Positions 33,885 to 42,941 of a stretch of 64,000 bases of DNA are shown in pieces (position 1 is the first letter of the stretch; every line of letters starts with the position of its first letter). Position numbers and translations under genes: made by a program. This DNA comes from Aquimarina brevivitae (GTDB lineage: Bacteria > Bacteroidota > Bacteroidia > Flavobacteriales > Flavobacteriaceae): the NCBI RefSeq assembly GCF_004216895.1, contig NZ_SGXE01000004.1:87031-151030 (forward strand), written 5' to 3'. The notes beneath the pieces were generated by a model. That model was not told where the DNA came from. It was given only the letters and a program-made list of their open reading frames with translations, and did no database searches.

Positions 33885-34703
33885 TTAATCATCTAAATGA
33901 ATAGCTGGTAATTTATTTTTGACTTTTCTAAAATCTGGAGAAAAATACAAATGAAAGCGTAGGGTTAAATTCTGTTTGTACACTGAAGCATCACTTAAAG
34001 TTTGCCCAGTGGAATACATAAGACCCGTTGCTACTGTCATTCTGGGATTGATTATATATCCTACAGAAGCGTGCAAACGCAGATCTTCCATCGGACTACC
34101 GACCACAGGTTTTCCACTTTGCATAATTAGCTCTGCTTCTGGTGAAATATAAAAAGTATTGGTTTGAAACTTATCTGAATTGATAGGAATTTTAGCTTTA
34201 AACATATAGCGCCATCGATTCCTAAAATCATAATCACTATTCTCCTCAAAACTCTGAGTCCAACGATGTTCAATCCGTAAACGATGATAAAACATCATTG
34301 AAGACAGTGGCATTGCAAACATATATTCGTGCCAAATACGCCATTCTGGAACAAGGTTTCTATCTATTGGTGCAGGATTGGCTGCCGTGTTAAAATTTAA
34401 ACGCAGTACACCACCAACACTAATGTTAAAATATTTGTTGTAAATATAACCTATCGCATGCCGATTATAAATCTGACCAACCTGACCCACAAAAGGAGTG
34501 TCTTCTGTTTCCTCGAATCTAAAATGGGTTTGCGCCACCCAAAACAACCTTTCGGAAATCCTGATATTACCATAGGTATTTACCCAAACTCTGGAAACGG
34601 ATTCTTTAAATTTTGCTTCCGTTGGCTCCTGCTGTGCGTTAGTCAATGCATAACAACAACACATCATAACAAAAGACAGGTATTTGTAATACTTTTTTAT
34701 CAT
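33885..34703 (-). CDS. DUF2490-family outer-membrane beta-barrel-like protein
   Basis: 272 residues with a signal peptide ending ALTNA before QQE. The mature chain is rich in alternating aromatic strands (WVNTYGNIRISERLFWVAQTH, YHRLRIEHRW, FRNRWRYMFKAKIP), as in DUF2490 proteins, which are predicted outer-membrane barrels. The central gene of a three-gene group, separated by only 3 nt from the upstream 640-residue protein gene, so co-translation is likely. Confidence 0.8.
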   Translation of the reverse strand: MIKKYYKYLSFVMMCCCYALTNAQQEPTEAKFKESVSRVWVNTYGNIRISERLFWVAQTHFRFEETEDTPFVGQVGQIYNRHAIGYIYNKYFNISVGGVLRLNFNTAANPAPIDRNLVPEWRIWHEYMFAMPLSSMMFYHRLRIEHRWTQSFEENSDYDFRNRWRYMFKAKIPINSDKFQTNTFYISPEAELIMQSGKPVVGSPMEDLRLHASVGYIINPRMTVATGLMYSTGQTLSDASVYKQNLTLRFHLYFSPDFRKVKNKLPAIHLDD

Positions 34704-34706
34704 TTG

Positions 34707-36629
34707 TTATTTTTGGTTAAGTAATTTGGGGATATCAAAACGCTGCAGTATGACCAAAGGATCTTCTTCTTTTCGTATTCTTCGCTCCATTTTTCGAGTA
34801 TCTTCTTCTCTCATTGCCAGCATACGCAGATGTGTTTTATCAATGAGTTGTATCCATTTGGATGCCTCGTTACAGTTAAGTCCTTTAGATATTTTATCAA
34901 TAAAATAAGGTACCAAAACATTTTCATATGCCGATACAATACGTCTTTTTACCAATTCATCCATCACTGTTGCTGTAAAAGGATTCCAAACAGCATCGGT
35001 ATATTTTTCTGCTATTTCTTGTTGCTGTGCCGGTAATTGCAAAACCATTTTCCCAACCGTTTCCAATTGTGTGAAGCAATCTACTAGTTTTCTACCCAAC
35101 GCTAATTTTTGATCCATATCATCGGTATTAGCATACTCGCTAAGCCGATCTTCTACATCTTGTCTTAAGGTTACTAGCGCTTTGTAATAATGCTCTGGGA
35201 TAGTATCAGTTTGAGCTTGTCGGGTCAATTCTGTCATCTTATCCAATTGTAAGATCATTTCTTCTTCTAAAGCAATAGCCTCAGCCTGTTTCTCTTGGTT
35301 ATCTATTGATCTCTCCAAGACGATCCTTATTTCATCCAATCGCTCAAAGGTCTGCTTCGCAAGATCTTTTAAAATTAACAAAGACTGCGCTGAAGCACTA
35401 TCAACGGAAAGTTCGATTCCATAGTTATCATAGCTACGAAACTCATCTTTACCTTTCTTCCAAAAACGTGGTATGAGGTGTTCATTGCTAATGTAATTCA
35501 ACAAGTTTTCTTCGGCATAATCAGAAATTTGTCCTAAGGGTGCCAAAATCCTTTCATCAATCCTTTCCAGATCATTTACTAATGATGCCACCTTTTTATC
35601 AGATAACTTACGGATTGCCAATTGTGTATCGCTAAGTAGAAAGTCACTTATTTTCTTGGACCTTTGGTAATACAGAACTAAAGAATCTTTTAATTTATCC
35701 TCCATCGCCGTAGAAGGATAATAGGATACTTTTACCTTAAATCTAGATTCAAAATTAGCAGGGCTCAATAAAGATAGTACAGTATCAACACGCTGATAAT
35801 ATTTTTCATTTTTGGCAAGTAGTGCTGTAATACCACTAGCCGCGCTAATCTCCACATCTTCTAGCGGTAATTGCAGCTTTATGATCTTAAAATATTTTTC
35901 GGATAATGTAATGGTTTCGGTGGTTGCGCCTTCAGCAGATTGCGGAGCAGCACGTTTGATAGCCCTACCTTTAAGACGTTCAATGAGCTGCAGTTCTCCT
36001 TCATTAAAATACCAGGATTCAATGTCACCAAGGGTATTATCTGAATACAAGGTCCATTTATCATGCGCCAGCCCATTTCGTAAACACCGGCCTACCAAAG
36101 CCAATTCCTTAGCTTCAATTCTAAAGCTTTGTTGCGGAAAACCTTCATTAAACTTTATAACACTGTTAAAACTAACATTTTCTACTTCCGAGTTTTCTAT
36201 GCGTTGATTTTTAACAGTCCATTCGCCATCTAGCTTACCGTTCGTAAAAGTTCCAAAAGCCACGAATTGTTCCCCATCTACGTTGAGCACATAGGTGTTA
36301 TCCTTAAATGAGCTTTTCCTATTGGTTTTAAATTCATTAAATCGAAATGACCAATATCCATCGGGATATTTTCTACTAAATTGTCCTTCTATGGAAAAGG
36401 AAATATCTTGCTTTTCTAATAACGCCTTTGGATTGGTACGTTGAAACTCAAATTGACCGTCGAACAAGGTATCCTTGTTAGCCAAAATATATTCATAATT
36501 TGCCAAACCTATGTAATCGCCAATCTGAAAATAACCTTGATATTGCTTCTTTTCCTGGGCTAGTAACGCTGTTTTTGCTATTAATAATAACCCAAGGACT
36601 ACTATTTTTATTAATTGTCTAAATTCCAT
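34707..36629 (-). CDS. Large periplasmic protein with N-terminal MORN-like strands and helical C-terminus
   Basis: 640 residues from ATG 36629 (MEFRQLIKIVVLGLLLIAKT, a signal peptide); a TTG five codons upstream is the only earlier start. Residues 25-215 show repeated strand pairs with YPDGYWSFRFNEF and GRCLRNGLAHDKWTLYSDN that resemble variant MORN repeats. From about 250 onward the chain is charged and helical, likely coiled coil, ending with basic RKMERRIRKEED. Not a family I can name. It heads the operon with DUF2490 and the MORN protein, suggesting a common envelope-associated assembly. Confidence 0.65.
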   Translation of the reverse strand: MEFRQLIKIVVLGLLLIAKTALLAQEKKQYQGYFQIGDYIGLANYEYILANKDTLFDGQFEFQRTNPKALLEKQDISFSIEGQFSRKYPDGYWSFRFNEFKTNRKSSFKDNTYVLNVDGEQFVAFGTFTNGKLDGEWTVKNQRIENSEVENVSFNSVIKFNEGFPQQSFRIEAKELALVGRCLRNGLAHDKWTLYSDNTLGDIESWYFNEGELQLIERLKGRAIKRAAPQSAEGATTETITLSEKYFKIIKLQLPLEDVEISAASGITALLAKNEKYYQRVDTVLSLLSPANFESRFKVKVSYYPSTAMEDKLKDSLVLYYQRSKKISDFLLSDTQLAIRKLSDKKVASLVNDLERIDERILAPLGQISDYAEENLLNYISNEHLIPRFWKKGKDEFRSYDNYGIELSVDSASAQSLLILKDLAKQTFERLDEIRIVLERSIDNQEKQAEAIALEEEMILQLDKMTELTRQAQTDTIPEHYYKALVTLRQDVEDRLSEYANTDDMDQKLALGRKLVDCFTQLETVGKMVLQLPAQQQEIAEKYTDAVWNPFTATVMDELVKRRIVSAYENVLVPYFIDKISKGLNCNEASKWIQLIDKTHLRMLAMREEDTRKMERRIRKEEDPLVILQRFDIPKLLNQK

Positions 36630-36842
36630 AACATTAACCGGCAAAGTAAACTAAAATTATTTGAAATTATTTTGCTTATTCCATAAAAATTAGGGCTACT
36701 CCTTAAAAAATAACAAATATGCTTGAAGTCTGTGTAGTTTTTGGGGTAAAGTGTATGGTTTATAGAAATAAAAGATAAATTAACTTTTTTGTAACATTTA
36801 CAGCAAACATATACTTATAGATATAAACAACAATACTTTGGT

Positions 36843-37682
36843 ATGAATAAAATAACATCCGGGGACGTATTGGAATTATACACGTGTAAAAGTTGCGAAG
36901 TACAGATAACAGGGCAATTTTGTAGTCATTGTGGTCAAAAGAAAATTGAGGGTAGATGGAACTTCAACAAACTTTTGAGATCCTTAACTAATGCTGTTTT
37001 TAATTTGGAAAAAGGCTTTTTTTATACTTTTAAAAGTCTTTTTGCGCAACCGGGGGTAGTAATAAAGAATTATCTTCATGGGGCTACGGTTAAGTTCACT
37101 AACCCCTTTAAGTATGCGATAATAGGATTTACTTTTTATTCTTCGGTTTTATTTATACTTGGATATTGGGACATTTTTGAAATTGAGTACGCAAAAAGTT
37201 CTGTGAACAACCCAGATAACAGTACTTGGATTGAAAAAACAATTATAGAACATATTAATTATATTAAAAGTGTATTTCATTTGCTTCCCTTTTTAGTACT
37301 TCCCTTCTTATCAATAGGATCAAGGGTAGCGTTTGCTACTAAAAAATTAAATTTTATTGAATTTTTAATCATTCATAGCTTTGCAATAGCGCAATCAAGT
37401 ATGTATTACGCTTTATTAATGCTACTCTTTTATATTGCTAAAATAAACGTCTCTTTAGAGCTTTTACTTTCTTTTCTGTTATTACTACTTATGTACGCAC
37501 AAATTTATAAACGCAAGCTTGGTATGGCGCATTGGAAAGGCTTTTTTTACGCGATCTTATCTATAGCACTTACATTAATCTTAGTTTTAGTAATTGTTTT
37601 TGTAGCAGCATTAATTGCAGGGATTATAATAGGTATCATAAAGGGACATCAGGAGGCAGAAATGGCCTTGATACTTTATTAA
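36843..37682 (+). CDS. DUF3667 zinc-ribbon membrane protein
   Basis: 279 residues. An N-terminal zinc ribbon (CKSC...CSHCGQ, about residues 14-32) is followed by the family segment ALFNLEKGF-like NLEKGFFYTFKSLFAQPGVVI and then about five transmembrane helices. DUF3667 is common in Bacteroidota and uncharacterised. The start at ATG 36843 directly precedes the zinc ribbon. The intergenic sequence on the upstream side is shared with the divergent 640-residue protein gene; no clear operator was seen there. Confidence 0.85.
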   Translation: MNKITSGDVLELYTCKSCEVQITGQFCSHCGQKKIEGRWNFNKLLRSLTNAVFNLEKGFFYTFKSLFAQPGVVIKNYLHGATVKFTNPFKYAIIGFTFYSSVLFILGYWDIFEIEYAKSSVNNPDNSTWIEKTIIEHINYIKSVFHLLPFLVLPFLSIGSRVAFATKKLNFIEFLIIHSFAIAQSSMYYALLMLLFYIAKINVSLELLLSFLLLLLMYAQIYKRKLGMAHWKGFFYAILSIALTLILVLVIVFVAALIAGIIIGIIKGHQEAEMALILY

Positions 37683-37689
37683 ATAATAA

Positions 37690-37712
37690 ACGCGACAAGA
37701 GTATTGTCGCGT
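37690..37712 (-). terminator. Terminator hairpin after fabD
   Basis: 8-bp stem ACGCGACA / TGTCGCGT with a 7-nt loop. On the minus strand it is followed by TTTATTATTT, so it most likely ends fabD; on the plus side there is no T-run for the DUF3667 gene. Confidence 0.65.
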
Positions 37713-37736
37713 CACTACGAGTATTTTTAGTTTGAA

Positions 37737-38618
37737 TTATAAAGTCGCTTGAGCTACCTCAGCAGACCGATCTATTTTCTTAACCAAGCCAGAGAGTACT
37801 TTACCAGGTCCAACTTCCGTAAATAGTGTCGCGCCATCTTTAATCATATATGTAACGCTTTGCGTCCAGCGTACCGGAGCAGTCAATTGTGCAATTAAAT
37901 TTGACTGTATCTCTTTAGGGTCAGTTACTGCAGTAGTTGTTACATTCTGATACACAGGACACTTAGGGGTGTTAAATTGCGTATCCTCAATTGCAGCAGC
38001 CAGCTCTTCTCTTGCCGGCTCCATCAATGGCGAGTGAAAAGCGCCGCCCACAGGTAATAACAAAGCACGCTTGGCGCCATTTTCTTTCATCCATTCGCAC
38101 GCTGCTTCAACAGCAGGTACTTCTCCAGAGATCACCAATTGTCCGGGACAATTATAATTGGCAGCCACTACAATCCCTTCTGTTTCTCGACATCCCTTTT
38201 CTACTATATCATCATCTAAGCCTAACACTGCTGCCATAGTAGAAGGTTGCATTTCGCAAGCTTTTTGCATGGCCAATGCACGTTTTGAAACTAATTGCAG
38301 TGCGTCTTCAAAATTTAAGGTATCATTAGCAACCAGTGCCGAAAACTCACCCAAAGAATGTCCTGCAACCATATCTGGTTTAAAACTATCTCCTAATACT
38401 TTACTTAAAATAACAGAATGTAAAAAAATAGCAGGTTGGGTAACTTTGGTTTCTTTAAGCTCATCAGCTGTACCTTCAAACATAATTTTAGTAATCTCAA
38501 ACCCTAAAATATCATTTGCTTTATGAAACAGCTCTTTAGCTAAATCAGAGTTTTCATATAAATCTAGCCCCATACCAGTGAATTGAGCCCCCTGGCCAGG
38601 AAATACATATGCGTTCAT
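37737..38618 (-). CDS. fabD: Malonyl-CoA--ACP transacylase
   Basis: Transfers malonyl groups from CoA to ACP for fatty-acid synthesis. MNAYVFPGQGAQFTGMG opens the protein, the catalytic serine is in VAGHSLGEFSAL (about residue 90), and the partner histidine is in GGAFHSPLM (about 200). Length 293 from ATG 38618; a frame start at 38642 would add eight non-family residues. Monocistronic, with its own TATTTTTG promoter box. Confidence 0.95.
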   Translation of the reverse strand: MNAYVFPGQGAQFTGMGLDLYENSDLAKELFHKANDILGFEITKIMFEGTADELKETKVTQPAIFLHSVILSKVLGDSFKPDMVAGHSLGEFSALVANDTLNFEDALQLVSKRALAMQKACEMQPSTMAAVLGLDDDIVEKGCRETEGIVVAANYNCPGQLVISGEVPAVEAACEWMKENGAKRALLLPVGGAFHSPLMEPAREELAAAIEDTQFNTPKCPVYQNVTTTAVTDPKEIQSNLIAQLTAPVRWTQSVTYMIKDGATLFTEVGPGKVLSGLVKKIDRSAEVAQATL

Positions 38619-38639
38619 ACTGTGCGTTTTTAATTTTAA

Positions 38640-38647
38640 CAAAAATA
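38640..38647 (-). promoter_or_regulatory. -10 box of fabD
   Basis: Minus-strand TATTTTTG, exact TAnnTTTG match, 21 nt upstream of the fabD ATG. Confidence 0.5.
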
Positions 38648-38864
38648 AGGATTAAGTCCATAGCTACTTAACTTAAATCTATAGAATTTAATGAAATTAG
38701 CGGTAGCACCCTAATCCTATCTTATTTTCCCTGAAAACAGTGAGAAATAACGCATTTTATCGTGTTACTTTTACAGCATAAAATAAAAATCGGACAACTA
38801 GCTTTTTTGATCATTAAAATTTTCAAAACAATTATTAGAGTAGTAATTTTTTTATATAAAATCA

Positions 38865-39233
38865 ATGAAAAACATTTTAAAATTTGCGCTTCCGATAGTA
38901 TTTATATTGTTTCACACCAGTTGTAGCAAAGATAAAGTTGAAAGTCTGTACAACGAAGTAAACGTTACCCTAAAGAATTCTGAATCCTATACCTTTGATT
39001 TAGAAATCGCTGGAGATGAAGAAGGGGCAATTATCAAAACTCAGGCTACAAACTTTCAAAACAGTGAGTTAGTTAGAGATATTACAACAGAATGGAGTCT
39101 CGTTTATAAATATGAGCCTTTACCAGGATACGTAGGAACGGATTTTACAGTAATTGAAACCTGTACGGGAGGAGAATTTAATGAATGTCAAACAAAAAAT
39201 CTTATCCGAATCAATTTTAATATCACTGAGTAA
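38865..39233 (+). CDS. Small lipoprotein, unknown function
   Basis: 122 residues. Signal peptide with lipobox HTSC at about residue 21, then SKDKVESLYNEV and a beta-rich mature part with three further cysteines or polar turns (VIETCTGGEFNECQTKN), of which two cysteines could form a disulfide. No family recognised. Stand-alone gene whose end lies 14 nt from the convergent fructosamine-kinase gene. Confidence 0.65.
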   Translation: MKNILKFALPIVFILFHTSCSKDKVESLYNEVNVTLKNSESYTFDLEIAGDEEGAIIKTQATNFQNSELVRDITTEWSLVYKYEPLPGYVGTDFTVIETCTGGEFNECQTKNLIRINFNITE

Positions 39234-39247
39234 TATACAGATGAGAA

Positions 39248-40099
39248 TTACTGGTAATTCTTTATAATCTCACGTACAGAAGTGAAGTAAGAACTACCAA
39301 AAATATTTAAATGAACCAAAAGATAATACAACTGCCATAGTTTTAGTCGATCCCGCCATCCAGAAGGTAAAGGAAACGCTTCATTATAGGCGTGGAAAAC
39401 TTTGGGATCAAATCCACCAAAAAGATGCATCATCGCTATATCCATTTCTCGTGGCGCGTAAGCCACTGCAGGATCTATTAAACAAGGTTTACCCTGTTGA
39501 TCCACCATATAATTGCCACCCCATAAATCTCCGTGAATTAAAGAGGATGGTTCATTGGGTATTATCTTAGAGCAATTTTTATAAAAAGAAGCCAAACCTG
39601 AGAATAAAAATCCTGAATCTTGAGCTAGTTTGATTTGTGGTTGTATCCGCTGATTGATATAAAAATTAACTGCATTGATTTCTTTACTATTATACTGAGG
39701 TAAACTTCCAATATAATTATCATGAGTTAGACCAAAATAGGGTTTCGTTTGCTTATGTAAAGCAGCTAATTTTAATCCAAAATCTTCCCAAAAATCAGCC
39801 GCTTTGCTCCTTGAATCAATAAAGGGCATTACCAAATAGGCCTGATCCTCAAAAACTCCTTCATATAATACTTCTGGTATGCTAAAAGTGGAGTTATTTG
39901 AAAGCACTTGTAAGCCTTTCGTTTCAGCCTCAAACATTGCAGGAAAGCGACTAGCATTATTGATCTTTATTACAAACCTTTGATCTTTGATATCTAATCG
40001 GAAGACTTCATTGATATCTCCGCCGGATAACGGTTGAAAACTATTAACTTTTTGATCAAATAGGGCTTCAAGATGTGTTAATACTACCTTATCGATCAT
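39248..40099 (-). CDS. Fructosamine kinase family protein
   Basis: 283-residue kinase-like fold of the fructosamine-3-kinase/ketosamine kinase family, which phosphorylates sugar adducts on lysines so that they fall off (protein deglycation) or small ribulosamines. The catalytic loop SSLIHGDLWGGNYM is near residue 183 and the metal-binding LIDPAVAYAPREMDIAMM follows, both diagnostic. It follows the DHFR fusion gene by 15 nt and is probably co-transcribed with it. Confidence 0.9.
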   Translation of the reverse strand: MIDKVVLTHLEALFDQKVNSFQPLSGGDINEVFRLDIKDQRFVIKINNASRFPAMFEAETKGLQVLSNNSTFSIPEVLYEGVFEDQAYLVMPFIDSRSKAADFWEDFGLKLAALHKQTKPYFGLTHDNYIGSLPQYNSKEINAVNFYINQRIQPQIKLAQDSGFLFSGLASFYKNCSKIIPNEPSSLIHGDLWGGNYMVDQQGKPCLIDPAVAYAPREMDIAMMHLFGGFDPKVFHAYNEAFPLPSGWRDRLKLWQLYYLLVHLNIFGSSYFTSVREIIKNYQ

Positions 40100-40114
40100 A
40101 TACCTATTCGATTT

Positions 40115-41041
40115 TTATCGTTTTTTATAGGTCAGATAAGTAAAAGGATACTTATGCTTTTCATCAGTGTCATGGAACTCCTCTTTAATCAGCTCCCATT
40201 TCGATAAATCAATTTCTGGAAAAAAAGTGTCAGCTTCAAATTCTCCGTGTACCCGAGTTAACTCAATGTAATCAGCGTAGGCTAAACCTAATTTATATAT
40301 TTCACCACCACCAATGATAAAAGGCGAAGGATCTGGACTAGCGGCTTCAATGGCTTTATCTAAGGAGTCCACAACAATAACTCCCTCGGGCTTATAGTTG
40401 AGATTACGAGTAATTACAACATGTGTTCGGTTAGGTAATAATTTGGGAAATGACTCGAATGTTTTCCTCCCCATGATGATATAGTGTCCAGAAGTTAACT
40501 GCTTAAATCGTTTAAAATCATCAGGTAAGTGCCAAACCAGATCGTTGTCTTTACCGAGGGCGTTGTTCTCGGCAGCGGCAGCAATCATCGTAATTTTTTT
40601 AGGCAATTTTAGAACTTCTTCTTTTCTACCTTTTATAAATTCTTCCTTTTTCTTTAAAAGATCTGTTTTGGGATACATCAACTCCACATCCTTCTGAATG
40701 AGTTCGATTTCAGCTTTTTGCTTCGCAATTAAACGCTCCATTTGTTTATCGGTCCACTCCCTACCCATAAATGAGTGAAATAACCATACATTTGCGGTAT
40801 GTATAGCAAGTATAAAACCCCAAATTAGTATAGCCACCAAATACCAATCTGCTCCAAAAAAAGTAAGATCTTTTCCAAAACCTAATAGCAAATTGAGTAT
40901 TACAAAAAAGATAGCTCCTACTAAAAACACTATAAAATGTCGGAATAATTTTTTCTTTTGATTAACTCGCTTTCTGGCGTGCTCGTACAACTCGCGTTGC
41001 ACCGGGTCGATTTGTGGTTTTTCTTTCTTTTTAGAAAACAT
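40115..41041 (-). CDS. folA: Dihydrofolate reductase fused to an N-terminal 2TM domain
   Basis: 308 residues. Residues about 148-308 are a complete DHFR: ITMIAAAAENNALGKDNDLVWHLPDD with the catalytic acidic residue in LPDD, IIMGRKTFESF for NADPH, and FIIGGGEIY. Residues about 14-105 are a 2TM domain: a cytosolic helix then two transmembrane helices (FIVFLVGAIFFVILNLLLGF and YLVAILIWGFILAIHTANVW). The link is a charged helix. This should anchor DHFR to the inner membrane. thyA, its metabolic partner, is 4.6 kb upstream on the same strand. Confidence 0.9.
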   Translation of the reverse strand: MFSKKKEKPQIDPVQRELYEHARKRVNQKKKLFRHFIVFLVGAIFFVILNLLLGFGKDLTFFGADWYLVAILIWGFILAIHTANVWLFHSFMGREWTDKQMERLIAKQKAEIELIQKDVELMYPKTDLLKKKEEFIKGRKEEVLKLPKKITMIAAAAENNALGKDNDLVWHLPDDFKRFKQLTSGHYIIMGRKTFESFPKLLPNRTHVVITRNLNYKPEGVIVVDSLDKAIEAASPDPSPFIIGGGEIYKLGLAYADYIELTRVHGEFEADTFFPEIDLSKWELIKEEFHDTDEKHKYPFTYLTYKKR

Positions 41042-41160
41042 ATTATGCTAACTTAGTGGCTCTGGTTTAACTAAAGCGTGTTACGACAATTCATTATCGC
41101 TTATTTTAAGCATAAAAGTAACTATAGTGCTGTATAAAACAAAGTATTTTCAATATAGCT

Positions 41161-42246
41161 ATGGATAAATACCGAAAAGAGTTTCCTACCCTTAATCATT
41201 ATACATATCTAAACACCGCCGCCTCAGGGATTTTGAGCTCAGCTTTATACCAACATCGACAACAACATGAACTGGATTATTTAAATAGGGGGAGCTTGTT
41301 TAGAGAAGATCGAAACACTTTTTTATCCGAAACAAAACAAACTCTTGCGGATTTTTTCAATCACAATTCCAATGAAATACTATTGGTTCCTAATTTTTCA
41401 TTAGGACTCAATACGGTTCTCGATGGCCTTGGAAAGCAACAAAAAGTAGTACTGTTAGATCACGATTATCCTGCCATTAATCATGCGGTTATTACAAAAG
41501 GATTTACACACTGTTATGCCAAAGTAGATGATAACCTGGAAAATAACATTTGGACAACCCTAAAACGTGAAAATGCCCATATTTTAATTTGTAGCATGGT
41601 TCAATATATCAGTGGCATAAGTTTGTCCATTGATTTTTTTAAACAATTAAAAGAAGAGTTTCCCAACCTTCTACTTATTGTAGATACCACACAGGCTTGT
41701 GGAACCCAAAAAATTGATTTTAAAAACTCAGGTATTGACATATTAGGCTGTAGTGGTTATAAGTGGCTACTGGCTGGATTTGGTAATGCATTTTTTATGT
41801 TTAAAGAGGGTATTTTAGAACAAATAACTCCCAAATCCTATACAAAAGAGATAGGCAGATCTGACTATGATTCATCTTACACCAACTTACAAGCACGGTT
41901 GGAGTGTGGTCATCTTGACACCTTGAATTTTACAAGTCTTTCCTTTGCTGTATCCAATTTACAAACCATCGGAATGGAGCGTATTGCCGGACATAATCAA
42001 AAGTTAAGTCGGTTTTTGAAAGAGCAGCTTATCAATTTAGGTCTGCTGGATGAAAGTGTGATTAACCGTAATATTGATAGTTGTATTTATACCTTTAAAG
42101 CGAACCGACAATTGCACGAAAAACTTATAAAGCAGCATATAGTAACTTCTTGGAGAGGTAATGGCATACGTGTTAGCGTTCATTTTTATAACAACACACA
42201 AGATGTTGAAATACTAATAGATGCACTGAAAAAATCACTAAAATAA
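41161..42246 (+). CDS. Aminotransferase class V-fold PLP enzyme
   Basis: 361 residues of the class-V family (cysteine desulfurase, kynureninase, isopenicillin-N epimerase-like). Motifs include YLNTAASGILSS near residue 18, LIVDTTQACGTQKID near 175 and the PLP-lysine segment DILGCSGYKWLLAGFG near 200. The lack of a catalytic cysteine loop typical of desulfurases argues against IscS/SufS function, but the exact reaction is unclear. It is 914 bp from an ergothioneine pair on the other strand; an EgtE-like C-S lyase role is an idea without direct support. Confidence 0.82.
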   Translation: MDKYRKEFPTLNHYTYLNTAASGILSSALYQHRQQHELDYLNRGSLFREDRNTFLSETKQTLADFFNHNSNEILLVPNFSLGLNTVLDGLGKQQKVVLLDHDYPAINHAVITKGFTHCYAKVDDNLENNIWTTLKRENAHILICSMVQYISGISLSIDFFKQLKEEFPNLLLIVDTTQACGTQKIDFKNSGIDILGCSGYKWLLAGFGNAFFMFKEGILEQITPKSYTKEIGRSDYDSSYTNLQARLECGHLDTLNFTSLSFAVSNLQTIGMERIAGHNQKLSRFLKEQLINLGLLDESVINRNIDSCIYTFKANRQLHEKLIKQHIVTSWRGNGIRVSVHFYNNTQDVEILIDALKKSLK

Positions 42247-42338
42247 TTGATAAAAAAGTAATCAATAGGTTTTTTATTTTATATCAAATTGTAGTAACTT
42301 AGGGATACTTTTATATAACCACATAAACCTTTTTAATT

Positions 42339-42635
42339 ATGGCAATCTCTAAGCAATACCTAAAGTCAAAACCAATTTGCAAAGTTACCTTCACAGTTCC
42401 TGCTAAAGAAGCTGACTCTGTATCAGTAGCAGGCGAATTCAATAATTGGGATACAGGATCTCATTTACTTAAAAAGCTTAAAAACGGTACTTTTAAAGGC
42501 ACAGTAAATTTACCAAAGGACAATCAATTTCAGTTTAAATATGTGGTCGACGGAGAGTGGACTAATGAAAATGAAGCTGATGGATACTTGTGGAGTGATT
42601 ACGCGGCTACGGATAATAGCTTGCTTATCGTTTAA
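42339..42635 (+). CDS. Isoamylase early-set / CBM48-like glycogen-binding domain protein
   Basis: 98 residues forming a single domain of the AMPK-beta/isoamylase-N type: CKVTFTVPAKEADSVSVAGEFNNWD is its classic start, followed by FQFKYVVDGEWTNENEADGY. Such stand-alone domains bind glycogen or are presumed to target partners to it. No glycogen genes lie in the window. The stop codon lies in the loop of a hairpin shared with the convergent DUF427 gene. Confidence 0.85.
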   Translation: MAISKQYLKSKPICKVTFTVPAKEADSVSVAGEFNNWDTGSHLLKKLKNGTFKGTVNLPKDNQFQFKYVVDGEWTNENEADGYLWSDYAATDNSLLIV

Positions 42636-42645
42636 TACGATAAGC
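42623..42645. terminator. Shared hairpin between convergent genes
   Basis: 8-bp stem GCTTATCG / CGATAAGC with loop tttaata. It covers the last codons of the CBM48 gene and reaches the stop codon of the DUF427 gene. Neither side has a strong T-run, so termination strength is uncertain. Confidence 0.5.
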
Positions 42646-42923
42646 TAAGATATTTCTACGCCTTTCCAAAAAGCAACATACCCTTCGATCTCTTTGGCTG
42701 GTTTTTTAGCCTCAGGGTAAAACCAGGCTGCGTCTTTATTTTCCTTATCACCTACCTTTAAGGTATAATAGGATGCTTCACCTTTCCAGGGACAATGGGT
42801 ATGTGTATCACTTGGTAAAAAGTATTCTTTCTTTAAGGCCGAAGGCGGAAAATAATGATTTCCCTCTATGACTATAGTGTTATCACTTTCGGCTACAATT
42901 TTTCCATTCCATTTGGCTACCAT
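42645..42923 (-). CDS. DUF427 domain protein
   Basis: 92 residues, a complete DUF427 unit: MVAKWNGKIVAESD, the YFPPSALKKEYF strand, CPWKGEASYYTL and AWFYPEAKKPAKEIEGYVAFW. The family is of unknown function. It follows egtD by 18 nt in the same direction, so it is probably the last gene of the egtB-egtD transcript. Confidence 0.88.
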   Translation of the reverse strand: MVAKWNGKIVAESDNTIVIEGNHYFPPSALKKEYFLPSDTHTHCPWKGEASYYTLKVGDKENKDAAWFYPEAKKPAKEIEGYVAFWKGVEIS

Positions 42924-42941
42924 ACAAAGAATATTTGAAGT

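Noticed and set aside
41161..42246. Class-V PLP enzyme as EgtE
   Set aside because: Close to egtBD, but on the other strand with two genes between and no EgtE-specific feature visible; kept as a generic class-V enzyme.
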